A stretch of DNA of 64,000 nt, from the NCBI RefSeq assembly GCF_008761635.1, contig NZ_CP044344.1, positions 1,488,001 to 1,552,000 of the forward strand, given 5' to 3'. The position numbers were made by a program, and so were the translations under genes. Below, piece after piece: positions 34,531 through 42,487 of the stretch. The notes beneath the pieces are model-generated. The model ran no database searches. It had not been told where the DNA came from and saw nothing but the letters and a program-made list of their open reading frames with translations. Every line of letters starts with the position of its first letter. Position 1 is the first letter of the stretch. This stretch comes from Nocardioides cynanchi (GTDB taxonomy: Bacteria > Actinomycetota > Actinomycetes > Propionibacteriales > Nocardioidaceae).

Positions 34531-35106
34531 TCAGGGCAGCAGTGCGTCGACAAGGCGGCGGATCCGGCTCTCGGTGCGCTCGCGGCTCAAGCGGCGGTCG
34601 CGCCGGAGCAGCTTCCAGGTGTAGACGTCGGTGGCGACGACGAGCAGGTCGGTGAGCTCCTCGGCGTCCTCGGCGGCGGCGAGGAACGGGGCGAACACCT
34701 CGGTCACCCACGCCCGGTGGAGGGCCTTGCCCTGCTCGGTGATCCGGGCCATCAGGTCCTGGTGGGTCTCCTGGGCGAGCATCAGCAGGGCCTGGTCGCC
34801 ACGCCGCTCGTAGTGGTCGACGATCACGTGCACGGCGGCCCCGACATCTCCGACCGGCGTACGACGCTCGTCGGTGACCGCCTGCTGCGCGTGCTCGAAC
34901 GACGCCTCCTCGAGCCCGGCCCGGCTCCCGAAGTGACGCAGCACGGTCTGCACGCTGACGCCGGCCCGGCCCGCGACGTCGTCCAGCGCGATCTCGGTGA
35001 CCGGCCGCTCGCCGTGCAGGGCGACGCAGGCGTCGATGATCCGGGCCCGGGTCTCCGCGACCGCCACGGCCCGAGCGGTCATCGTGTAGGAACGAGTCGT
35101 GTTCAT
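34531..35106 (-). CDS. TetR-family transcriptional regulator
   Basis: A repressor of about 191 residues: N-terminal HTH (TRARIIDACVALHGERPVTEIALDDVAGRAGVSVQTVLRHFGS, cited here only by its ends) and a helical ligand domain. The start is uncertain: ATG at 35106 is favoured, but ATG at 35082 and longer starts through the operator are possible, and none has a clear ribosome binding site. The 27-bp palindrome just upstream (35118-35144) is its likely autoregulatory operator; the glycosyltransferase is the likely target. Confidence 0.84.
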   Translation of the reverse strand: MNTTRSYTMTARAVAVAETRARIIDACVALHGERPVTEIALDDVAGRAGVSVQTVLRHFGSRAGLEEASFEHAQQAVTDERRTPVGDVGAAVHVIVDHYERRGDQALLMLAQETHQDLMARITEQGKALHRAWVTEVFAPFLAAAEDAEELTDLLVVATDVYTWKLLRRDRRLSRERTESRIRRLVDALLP

Positions 35107-35117
35107 GTCAGTGACAG

Positions 35118-35144
35118 TTGACATCAATATCCTATTGATGTCAA
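35118..35144. promoter_or_regulatory. TetR operator: perfect 12-bp inverted repeat
   Basis: TTGACATCAATA, 3 bases (TCC), then TATTGATGTCAA: the arms are exactly complementary. The site is strikingly AT-rich for this genome and starts 12 bases from the TetR ATG. Its ends also read TTGACA outward on both strands, so the operator may include the -35 element. Confidence 0.85.
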
Positions 35145-35218
35145 TGGCCATTCACACGAAGTCGTCCGGGGACGGCGCGCCGACGGTCGCGGAGTCGAGG
35201 TCGGTGACCGGGAATCCG

Positions 35219-35224
35219 TAGGAT
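35219..35224 (+). promoter_or_regulatory. -10 box TAGGAT upstream of pknL
   Basis: TAGGAT lies 43 bases before the pknL GTG, leaving a short leader with a GGAGGG ribosome binding site. No good -35 is visible. Confidence 0.4.
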
Positions 35225-35267
35225 GGCTCCGCCGGAGCACTTCCCCGACCGGTGACGGAGGGTCGAC

Positions 35268-37262
35268 GTGGAGCAGGAGTCGCGCGCCCACGCGGGCAGC
35301 GCTGTGCTTGCCGACCCCCTGAGCGGGCAGGTGCTCGACGGCCGCTACCGGATCGGCCGCCGGATCGCGCGTGGCGGCATGGCCGGCGTCTACGAAGCGC
35401 TCGACACCCGGCTCGACCGCATCTGCGCGGTCAAGGTCATGCACCCGGGGCTCGGTGACGACGAGGCCTTCGCGGCCCGGTTCGTCCGGGAGGCACGCTC
35501 GGCGGCCCGCCTCTCCCACCCGCACGTGGTCAACGTCTTCGACCAGGGCGAGGACCCCACCGTCGACGGCGGCACGCTCTACCTGGTGATGGAGCTGATC
35601 TCCGGCCACACGCTGCGCGACGTGATCCGCGACGAGGCCCCGGTGCCTCCGGCGCGGGCCCTGGCCCTGATCGAGCCGGTGGTCTCGGCCCTGGCCGCGG
35701 CCCATCGCGCGGGCCTGATCCACCGCGACATCAAGCCCGAGAACGTCCTGATCGCCGATGACGGCCGGGTCAAGGTAGCCGACTTCGGCCTGGCCAAGGC
35801 GGTCAGCGCCGACACCCAGCACACCGCGACCGGCGGGGTCATCATCGGCACCGTCTCCTACCTCGCGCCGGAGCTGGTCGTCGACGGCACCAGCGACGCC
35901 CGCGCCGACGTGTACGCCGCCGGCGTGGTCCTCTACGAGCTGCTCACCGGCAGCAAGCCGCACGAGGGCGAGTCCCCGATCGCGGTCGCCTACAAGCACG
36001 TGCACGAAGACGTCCCGCCGCCGTCGCGCTCGGCGCCCGGCATCCCGGCGTACCTCGACGCGCTGGTCGCCCGCGCCACTGCGCGCGACCGCGCCCAGCG
36101 CCCGGCCGACGCAGGCGTGCTGCTCCACCAGCTGCACCGGGTCTCCCAGGCCCTCGCCAGCGGCGCCTGGGCCGACCACGAGCTGACCACCGACCTCGCC
36201 CTGACGCCCTTGTCGCAGTCGGTTGGCAGTGCGCCGGTCACCGAGGACACCAGCGACCTCGACCTGGTGCCGATGACCCCCGCCGAGTTCGTCTCCCCCG
36301 AGCCGCAGCCCACGACGGTGCGCTCGGTGCCGCCGCCGTCGGAGCCACCGACCACGCCGGTGCGCGGGCGCCGCTCCCGGCGCGGCCCGGTGCTCCTCGG
36401 CCTCGCCCTGGTGATCGCCCTCCTCGCCGGTGTCGGTGCCTACTGGTTCGGCTGGGCCCGCTACACCGCCACCCCCGGCGTGCTCGGGCTCACCCAGCAG
36501 GCCGCCACCCACAAGCTGGAGAAGGCCGGGCTGCACGTGACCGTCGGCGCCGCGGCCTTCTCCTCGAGCGTGCCGAAGGGCGAGGTGGTCGGCACCGACC
36601 CCGGGCCCGGCGCGCGCGTGCTCGACCACGGCACCGTCACTCTCACGCTGTCCAAGGGCCAAGAGCTGTACGCCGTCCCGCAGCTGCGCAACCTCACGGT
36701 CAACCAGGCCCAGGACGCGCTCCTCCGGTCCCACCTCACCTACGGCAGGTCGATCCGGCAGTACGACGAGAAGGTCGCCCGTGGCCACGTGATCGGCAGC
36801 AACCCCTCGGCCGGGAAACGCGAGAGCCCGAAGACGCTGGTCGACCTCGTGGTCAGCCGGGGACCGCAGCCGATCCACATCCGCGACTGGACCGGCGCGC
36901 CCGCGGCGCGCGCCGAGCAGGTCCTCAAGGCCCAGCACCTCGATGTCGTGCTCGGCACGGCGGAGTACTCCGACCAGGTCGCGCAGGGGCACGTGCTGTC
37001 CCAGACCCCGCCGAGCGGCGTCCTGCACCGCGGCGACCAGGTGACGCTCGTGGTGTCGAAGGGTCCGCAGCTGGTGCCGGTCCCCGACAACCTCACCGCG
37101 ATGGGCGTCGCCGCGGCCACCGCCGAGCTGAAGGGCCTGGGCTTCCAGGTGAGCGTCGTGAAGTCGCCGTACTACATCGGCGTCGGCTACGTGTACAGCT
37201 CGAGCCCGGGGGGCGGCGAGATGGCCCCGAAGGGCAGCGTCGTCGTCCTGCACATCATCTGA
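35268..37262 (+). CDS. pknL: PASTA-domain serine/threonine protein kinase (PknL-type)
   Basis: Membrane-spanning Hanks-type kinase. It has 664 residues: kinase domain 27-300 with a Gly loop (ARGGMAGVY), Lys56, catalytic HRDIKPEN at 152-159, DFG at 172-174 and GTVSYLAPE at 194-202. A Pro-rich juxtamembrane stretch precedes one helix (about 373-394), followed by four extracellular PASTA repeats (about 400-664), which likely sense peptidoglycan fragments. Mycobacterial PknL lacks PASTA repeats; corynebacterial PknL has them. The symbol rests on synteny with Rv2175c and aroG. Confidence 0.9.
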   Translation: MEQESRAHAGSAVLADPLSGQVLDGRYRIGRRIARGGMAGVYEALDTRLDRICAVKVMHPGLGDDEAFAARFVREARSAARLSHPHVVNVFDQGEDPTVDGGTLYLVMELISGHTLRDVIRDEAPVPPARALALIEPVVSALAAAHRAGLIHRDIKPENVLIADDGRVKVADFGLAKAVSADTQHTATGGVIIGTVSYLAPELVVDGTSDARADVYAAGVVLYELLTGSKPHEGESPIAVAYKHVHEDVPPPSRSAPGIPAYLDALVARATARDRAQRPADAGVLLHQLHRVSQALASGAWADHELTTDLALTPLSQSVGSAPVTEDTSDLDLVPMTPAEFVSPEPQPTTVRSVPPPSEPPTTPVRGRRSRRGPVLLGLALVIALLAGVGAYWFGWARYTATPGVLGLTQQAATHKLEKAGLHVTVGAAAFSSSVPKGEVVGTDPGPGARVLDHGTVTLTLSKGQELYAVPQLRNLTVNQAQDALLRSHLTYGRSIRQYDEKVARGHVIGSNPSAGKRESPKTLVDLVVSRGPQPIHIRDWTGAPAARAEQVLKAQHLDVVLGTAEYSDQVAQGHVLSQTPPSGVLHRGDQVTLVVSKGPQLVPVPDNLTAMGVAAATAELKGLGFQVSVVKSPYYIGVGYVYSSSPGGGEMAPKGSVVVLHII

Positions 37263-37284
37263 CCGGCGCCGCGAACCCGCGCGA

Positions 37285-37290
37285 TAGCGT
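37285..37290 (+). promoter_or_regulatory. -10 box TAGCGT, leaderless promoter of the DMT transporter gene
   Basis: TAGCGT ends 6 bases before the second of two adjacent GTG codons (37297), which argues for that codon as the start. Confidence 0.48.
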
Positions 37291-37296
37291 GCCGTG

Positions 37297-38190
37297 GTGC
37301 CCGCGTCCCGTCGTACCACCCTGCTGGCGACGGCGGCGCTGCTCGGCGTCACCGCCACCTGGGGCAGCACGTTCTTCCTGATCCACGACCTGCTGTCGCG
37401 GGTGCCGACCCTCGACTTCCTGGCCCTCCGGTTCGCGATCGCCAGCATCACTCTCGTGGCGCTCGCCCCCCGGGCCCTGGGCCGGCTCACCGCCGCGTCG
37501 CGACGGCAGGCAGCGGTGCTCGGCGGTCTGTACGGCGTGGCGCAGATCCTCCAGACCGCCGGGCTGGCGAAGACACCGGCCAGCGTCTCCGGCTTCATCA
37601 CCGGGATGTACGTCGTGGCGACGCCGATCTTCGCCGCCCTGATCCTGCGCACCCGGATCGGCCGCGCGACGTGGGCGGCGGTGGTGCTGGCGATGGCCGG
37701 TCTCGGCGTGCTCACCCTGAGCGGCTTCTCGATCGGCTACGGCGAGGGCCTGATCTTCGTGGCCGCGATGATCTACGCCCTCCACATCGTCGGGCTCGGC
37801 GCCTGGTCGGAGCCGGGACAGGCCCTCGGCATGTCGATCGTCCAGCTGATGGTGATCACCGTGATCTGCCTCGTGTGCACCGCGCCCGACGGCATGGTCT
37901 TCCCCGACCGGCTCGGCGACTGGCTCAGCGTCGTCTACATGGCGGTGGTCGCCGGCGCGGCAGCGATGATCGGCCAGACCTGGGCACAGGCCCACCTGCC
38001 ACCGGCCAGGGCCGCGATCATCATGAGCATGGAGCCGGTCTTCGCCGCTCTCTTCGCGGTGCTCTTCGGCGGCGAGAGCGCGACGGTCCGGATGCTCGTC
38101 GGCGGTCTCATGGTGCTGGCGGCGATGCTGATCGTGGAGCTGGTGCCCCGCCGCAGGGTCGAGGTCGAGGTCACCCATCTCGCGGTCTGA
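37297..38190 (+). CDS. DMT-superfamily (EamA) transporter
   Basis: A 297-residue protein with ten predicted membrane helices in two EamA repeats (WGSTFFLIHDLLSRVP in the first; an AAMIGQTWAQAHLPPARAAIIMSMEPVFAA stretch, named by its ends, in the second). Substrate is unknown; relatives export amino acids or metabolites. GTG at 37294 is possible but gives only 3 bases to the -10 box. Confidence 0.86.
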   Translation: MPASRRTTLLATAALLGVTATWGSTFFLIHDLLSRVPTLDFLALRFAIASITLVALAPRALGRLTAASRRQAAVLGGLYGVAQILQTAGLAKTPASVSGFITGMYVVATPIFAALILRTRIGRATWAAVVLAMAGLGVLTLSGFSIGYGEGLIFVAAMIYALHIVGLGAWSEPGQALGMSIVQLMVITVICLVCTAPDGMVFPDRLGDWLSVVYMAVVAGAAAMIGQTWAQAHLPPARAAIIMSMEPVFAALFAVLFGGESATVRMLVGGLMVLAAMLIVELVPRRRVEVEVTHLAV

Positions 38191-38203
38191 GGCGTTCTTC
38201 GCC

Positions 38204-38209
38204 TAGCGT
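38204..38209 (+). promoter_or_regulatory. -10 box TAGCGT before the zinc-ribbon gene
   Basis: TAGCGT ends 8 bases before the ATG at 38218, and no ribosome binding site is visible. Confidence 0.4.
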
Positions 38210-38217
38210 GCTGCCTC

Positions 38218-39111
38218 ATGGACAGGACGGCGGCGTACTGCGTGAACTGCGGCGCGCCCGTCAGCGGCCGGTTCTGCAGCAGCTGCGGGGCCGCCGTCGC
38301 CGGCGTACCGGAGACGCTCACCCGCGAGCCCGACCTCCTGGCCCCGCCTCCCGCTCCCCTGCCGCCACCGGCCCCCGGCACCGACGACAGGGCCGTCGGA
38401 GGGCCCGGTCCCGGTCTCTGGATCGGCGCAGCGGCGGTGCTGCTGGTGATCGTCCTGCTCGGCGCGTTCCTCCTGCTCCGTGGAGGCGGCAGCCCGTCAG
38501 CCGGGCCGACGCCGCCGATCATCCCGCCGAAGAGCCACCCGACGCGGGCGTCGCAGACCTCGCCACCGACGACGGCACCCACGACGCCGCCGACCAGCCC
38601 GGCGACCTCCGCCCCGACGGGTCCGGCCGCCGAGGTCGCAGGCCTGGCCCGGGCCGTCGCGCCGGCCCACGCGCCCGCGTCCGTCGACTTCGCAGGCAAC
38701 CCGGTCACCTATGACGCGTCCAACCTCGTCGACGGCGCGCCCGACACCTGCTGGCGGGTCGCCGGCGACGCGACCGGGACGACCCTGACCTTCCGCCTCG
38801 ACCAGCCGACCCGGCTGACCCGGGTGGGCCTGATCAACGGCTACGCGAAGACGGCGTACTCCCGCGGGCACCGCTTCGACTGGTACGCCGGCAACCGTCA
38901 GGTCCTCTCCGTGGAGTGGCTCTTCGACGACGGCTCCTCGGTGAGCCAGACGTTCGCCAGCACCCGGGCGATGCAGACCCAGACCATCGACCCGGTCACC
39001 ACCTCGACGGTCCGGCTCCGGATCACCTCGGTCTCCCCTCCCGGCACCGGGCGGGCGGCGCGCGACGACACGGCGATCAGCGAGGTCTCCCTGGTCGGCA
39101 GTCCCGGCTGA
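38218..39111 (+). CDS. Zinc-ribbon membrane protein with discoidin-like extracellular domain
   Basis: A 297-residue protein. Residues 8-25 form a zinc ribbon with two CxxC pairs (YCVNCGAP, FCSSCGA). A Pro-rich stretch and one membrane helix (about 70-88) follow, then a Thr/Pro-rich linker and a C-terminal beta domain of about 150 residues resembling F5/8-type or NADase-associated carbohydrate-binding modules (DGAPDTCWR, RVGLINGYAK). Function is unknown; the position next to a PASTA kinase is suggestive only. Confidence 0.75.
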   Translation: MDRTAAYCVNCGAPVSGRFCSSCGAAVAGVPETLTREPDLLAPPPAPLPPPAPGTDDRAVGGPGPGLWIGAAAVLLVIVLLGAFLLLRGGGSPSAGPTPPIIPPKSHPTRASQTSPPTTAPTTPPTSPATSAPTGPAAEVAGLARAVAPAHAPASVDFAGNPVTYDASNLVDGAPDTCWRVAGDATGTTLTFRLDQPTRLTRVGLINGYAKTAYSRGHRFDWYAGNRQVLSVEWLFDDGSSVSQTFASTRAMQTQTIDPVTTSTVRLRITSVSPPGTGRAARDDTAISEVSLVGSPG

Positions 39112-39146
39112 CCTCGTCGGTCAGGTTCGCATCAGGTCGACGTTCC

Positions 39147-39152
39147 TACGTT
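39147..39152 (+). promoter_or_regulatory. -10 box TACGTT, leaderless promoter of the COG4705 gene
   Basis: TACGTT ends 7 bases before the ATG at 39160. Confidence 0.45.
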
Positions 39153-39159
39153 CGAACAC

Positions 39160-39972
39160 ATGACTGCGCCACGCTCCTTCCTGATGCCCAAGGTGCCCGA
39201 GGTCTTCCTCCTCTTCTGGGTGATCAAGCTGCTCACGACGGGCATCGGGGAGACGGCGTCGGACTTCCTCGGCACGTGGAACCTGGCGGCGGCCGGCGTG
39301 ATCGGCGTCGGCGGCTTCTTCGCCGCGCTCCGGTGGCAGACCCGGGCCACGACGTACCAGCCCGTGCGCTACTGGGTGACCGTGCTCATGGTCGCGGTCT
39401 TCGGGACCATGATCGCCGACGGCCCGCACGTCGCCCTCGGCGCGCCGTACTACGTCGACGCCGGCGTCTACGTCGTGCTGCTGTGCGCGCTGCTCGCCTG
39501 GTGGCACCGCTCGGAGGGCACCCTGTCGGTCCACTCGATCACGACCAGCCGGCGGGAGCGCTTCTACTGGGGCACGGTGCTGCTCACCTTCGGCCTGGGC
39601 ACGGCGCTCGGCGACACCACCGCGACGAACCTGCACCTGGGCTACTGGTGGTCGGCGGTCCTGTTCACCGCGCTGATGGCCCTGCCGATCCTCGCCTGGC
39701 GCCTCGGCGCGAGCTCGGTCGTCTGCTTCTGGGCGGCGTACTCCCTCACCCGGCCCCTGGGCGCCAGCGTCGCCGACGGCCTGGCGGTCCCCCGCGTGCA
39801 CGGCGGCCTCGGGTGGACCACCGGTGTGGTCTCCGCCCTCGGGCTCGCCGGCTTCGCCGCCCTGGTCGCCTACGTCGCGCTCACCCACTCCGACGAGGAG
39901 GGCGCCCACGCCGCGCACGCGGCCGGACGCGAGCTCGACGACGAGCCGCTCCCCGAGTTCGAGCTCGACTGA
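39160..39972 (+). CDS. COG4705-type polytopic membrane protein
   Basis: A 270-residue protein with eight hydrophobic segments and the family's internal duplication (FWVIKLLTTGIGETASDFL in the first half, WGTVLLTFGLGTALGD in the second). The last 30 residues are acidic and cytoplasmic. Function is unknown; relatives occur in diverse bacteria, some linked to metal responses. It converges with the threonine aldolase gene; the hairpin CCGGCT-AC-AGCCGG overlaps the latter's stop. Confidence 0.78.
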   Translation: MTAPRSFLMPKVPEVFLLFWVIKLLTTGIGETASDFLGTWNLAAAGVIGVGGFFAALRWQTRATTYQPVRYWVTVLMVAVFGTMIADGPHVALGAPYYVDAGVYVVLLCALLAWWHRSEGTLSVHSITTSRRERFYWGTVLLTFGLGTALGDTTATNLHLGYWWSAVLFTALMALPILAWRLGASSVVCFWAAYSLTRPLGASVADGLAVPRVHGGLGWTTGVVSALGLAGFAALVAYVALTHSDEEGAHAAHAAGRELDDEPLPEFELD

Positions 39973-39993
39973 GCCCCGGTCGTCGGCTCCCGG

Positions 39994-40989
39994 CTACAGC
40001 CGGCGCAGGACCGCAGCGGCCTGCTCGGCCTGCTCGCGGCTGACGTCGAGGTGAGTGACCAGGCGTACGGCGCGTGGTCCGACCGGCGCGACCAGCACGC
40101 CGCCGGCGCGGGCCCCGGCCACGAAGTCGGCGGCGTCGTCGCGCGGGACCACCACGATGTTGGTGTCGACCGTGGCCGGGTCCAGCCCGCAGGCCTCGGC
40201 GAGCAGCCGGGCGTGCGCATGGTCGTCCGCGAGCCGCTCGAGGTGGTGGTCGAGCGCGTACGACCCGGCGGCGGCGAGGATGCCCACCTGGCGCATGCCG
40301 CCGCCCATCCGCTTGCGCCGCACCCGGGCTTCGGCCACGGCGGCGGAGGAGCCGACCATCAGCGAGCCGACCGGGGCACCGAGCCCCTTCGACAGGCACA
40401 CGGACAGCACGTCCACGCACGCGCCGTACTCGGCGAGCGGGACGCCGGTCGCCACGTGGGCGTTCCAGATCCTGGCGCCGTCGAGGTGGACGCTCACCCC
40501 GACGGAGTCGGCCCAGGCGCGCAGGGCGCGCAGGTCGTCGATCGGGAGCACGGCACCGCCGGCGAAGTTGTGGGTGTTCTCCACCGACACCCCGGTGGTG
40601 CGGACGAAGAACGGCCCCATGTCGGGGGCGTACATCTCGGCGATCGCGTCGAGGTCGACCTGGCCGCGCGGATGGCGCCAGGTCCGCATGGTCAGCCCGG
40701 TGATGGCGCCGTGCGCGCCCAGCTCGGCGCGGGCGATGTGGGCCGAGGCCTCGCAGAGCACCTCCTGGCCGGCCGCCACCAGCGAGGCGACCGCGAGCAC
40801 GTTGGCCATCGAGCCGGTCGGCGTGAACAGGGCGTCCTCGTGCCCGAACAGCTCCGCGACCCGCCGCTGGAGGGCCAGCACCGTCGGATCCTCGCCGTAC
40901 ACGTCGTCGCCGACCTCGGCCTCGGCCATGGCGCGACGCATCTCGGGGGTCGGCCGGGTCAGGGTGTCGGAGCGCAGGTCGACGGTCAC
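39994..40989 (-). CDS. Low-specificity L-threonine aldolase
   Basis: PLP enzyme cleaving (allo-)threonine to glycine and acetaldehyde. It has 331 residues and starts VDLRSDTLTRPTPEMRRAM. GDDVYGEDP follows, and HLDGARIWNA carries the PLP-contacting Asp. The PLP lysine is in SVCLSKGLGAPVGS. Stereospecificity is not predictable. The GTG start is 6 bases from a TAGCGT -10 box. Confidence 0.91.
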   Translation of the reverse strand: MTVDLRSDTLTRPTPEMRRAMAEAEVGDDVYGEDPTVLALQRRVAELFGHEDALFTPTGSMANVLAVASLVAAGQEVLCEASAHIARAELGAHGAITGLTMRTWRHPRGQVDLDAIAEMYAPDMGPFFVRTTGVSVENTHNFAGGAVLPIDDLRALRAWADSVGVSVHLDGARIWNAHVATGVPLAEYGACVDVLSVCLSKGLGAPVGSLMVGSSAAVAEARVRRKRMGGGMRQVGILAAAGSYALDHHLERLADDHAHARLLAEACGLDPATVDTNIVVVPRDDAADFVAGARAGGVLVAPVGPRAVRLVTHLDVSREQAEQAAAVLRRL

Positions 40990-40995
40990 GCCCCC

Positions 40996-41001
40996 ACGCT
41001 A
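40996..41001 (-). promoter_or_regulatory. -10 box TAGCGT, leaderless promoter of the threonine aldolase gene
   Basis: TAGCGT on the minus strand, 6 bases before the GTG at 40989. Confidence 0.5.
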
Positions 41002-41021
41002 GCCAGCGCGGCGCCGCTCGG

Positions 41022-42475
41022 TCAGTCGAGGTGGTGCAGCCGCGGCCAGAGCAGGGTCCACGGCGCCTTCGGGGCCTGGCACACCGCGATCGGCAGACCC
41101 TGCTCCTCGTTGTCGACACTCGTGCCACTCTCGAGATGGTCCACCACCCGGCAGCTCGCGAACAGGCGGCTGGCCTGGTCGTACTGGCCCCCGACGACGA
41201 CCACGGTGGTCGCGGTCGCGGGCGGCCGCGCCTGGTCGTAGAGGGCGTTCTGGGCGCTGTACACCGGGACGTCCGGCGCGTAGTGGTGGACGGCGCCGGC
41301 CTCGCCGTAGTTGGAGGTGAGCACCACCGCGTGGCCGGGGTCCGGCAGGGCGTCGTACGCATGCGTCACCTGGTCGACGTACGCCGGCCAGCCGACCGAG
41401 TCGCCGACGATCGGGTTGACGCCCGGCACGGGGGTGGAGCCCACCGTCCCGACCGCGAGGAGCGGCAGGCCGATGAACGCCGAGACCACGCCGTTGACGG
41501 CGAACAGCCCGGCCCAGACCCGGCCCAGGTGACGCTCCATCGCGACGACGCCGGCCGCGAACGGCAGGGGCAGCAGGAAGACCGGGTAGTGCGGCTGGGT
41601 GCCGCCGACGAAGGTGAACACCAGGAGCAGCCCGAACGCGGGCACGAAGAAGCGGACCCGCCGGTCGCGCCAGAGGGCGCGGAGGCCGGCCACCCAGATC
41701 ACCACCAGCGGGGGCCGAACAGGACCACGAGCAGCGGGAACATCGCGACCCGGGTGTCGGCGGCGTTGTTGGCCGCGAGGGCCCGGCCCATGTCACCCTC
41801 GGGCCAGCCGTTCAGCGCCTGGTACAGCACGTTCGGGAGCCCGACCAGGAGCGCCACCAGGGCGCCACCGAGCACGGGTGGGGACACCAGCCGGCGGCGC
41901 GGGCCGACCAGCAGGAGCCCCAGGGCGATCCCGGCCACGAGCACCCCGACGAGCAGCCGGTTGTACGTCGCCAGCCCGGCCAGGGCGCCGGCTGCGAGCC
42001 ACCAGCGGGGGCTCGGGCGCAGCTCGGCCCTCAGCACGCACAGGCAGATGGCCGGCCACAGCGTCAGGTCGGCGGTCGAGGTGAGGAAGACGTGGGCCAG
42101 CACGGTGACCGCCGAGGTCGACGCCACGCCCCACGCCGTCCAGGCCTGGGCCGTGGCTCCTCCCCCGAGCTCGCGGGCCAGGAGGGCGGTGAGGATGACG
42201 CAGCCGGCAGCGAACAGGGTCGCGGGGACCCGCAGCAGCCACGGCCCGCCGTCGTACACCGAGGCGATGGCGTGGGAGAGCAGCGGCGTGAAGGGTGGCT
42301 GGTCGACGTAGCCCCAGGCCGGCTTGAGCATCGAGAAGTAGAGCTCGTCGCGGTGGTAGCCGTAGCGGTCGGAGAACGCCGTGAGCACCACGACGACGAC
42401 GAGCACCGGTGGCGTGATCCGCCGCCAGGCGACCGCCGGCGGGGCGCTCCCCTCGATGGAGCCTGTCGAGACCAC
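41022..42475 (-). pseudogene. Family 39 glycosyltransferase, broken by a one-base frameshift
   Basis: Polytopic lipid-linked-sugar glycosyltransferase in two reading frames. The 5' part (42475 to 41699, 258 codons) has the GT39 start RYGYHRDELYF and KPAWGYVDQPPFTPLL, then ends abruptly at LFGPRWW. The 3' part (41705 to 41022) continues with IWVAGLRALWRDRRVRFF and the usual membrane and extracytoplasmic end. Adding one base to the five-G run at 41710-41714 joins them exactly (FGPPLVVIWVAG). This is a true deletion, a homopolymer sequencing error, or -1 slippage on the CCC codon. Confidence 0.85.
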
Positions 42476-42481
42476 GCGAGC

Positions 42482-42487
42482 AGGCTA
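42482..42487 (-). promoter_or_regulatory. -10 box TAGCCT, leaderless promoter of the GT39 gene
   Basis: TAGCCT on the minus strand, 6 bases before the GTG at 42475. It overlaps the end of aroG. Confidence 0.48.

Noticed and set aside
39151..39160. TTCGAACA as a LexA box
   Set aside because: Lacks the N4 spacer and second half-site; overlaps a -10-like element instead.
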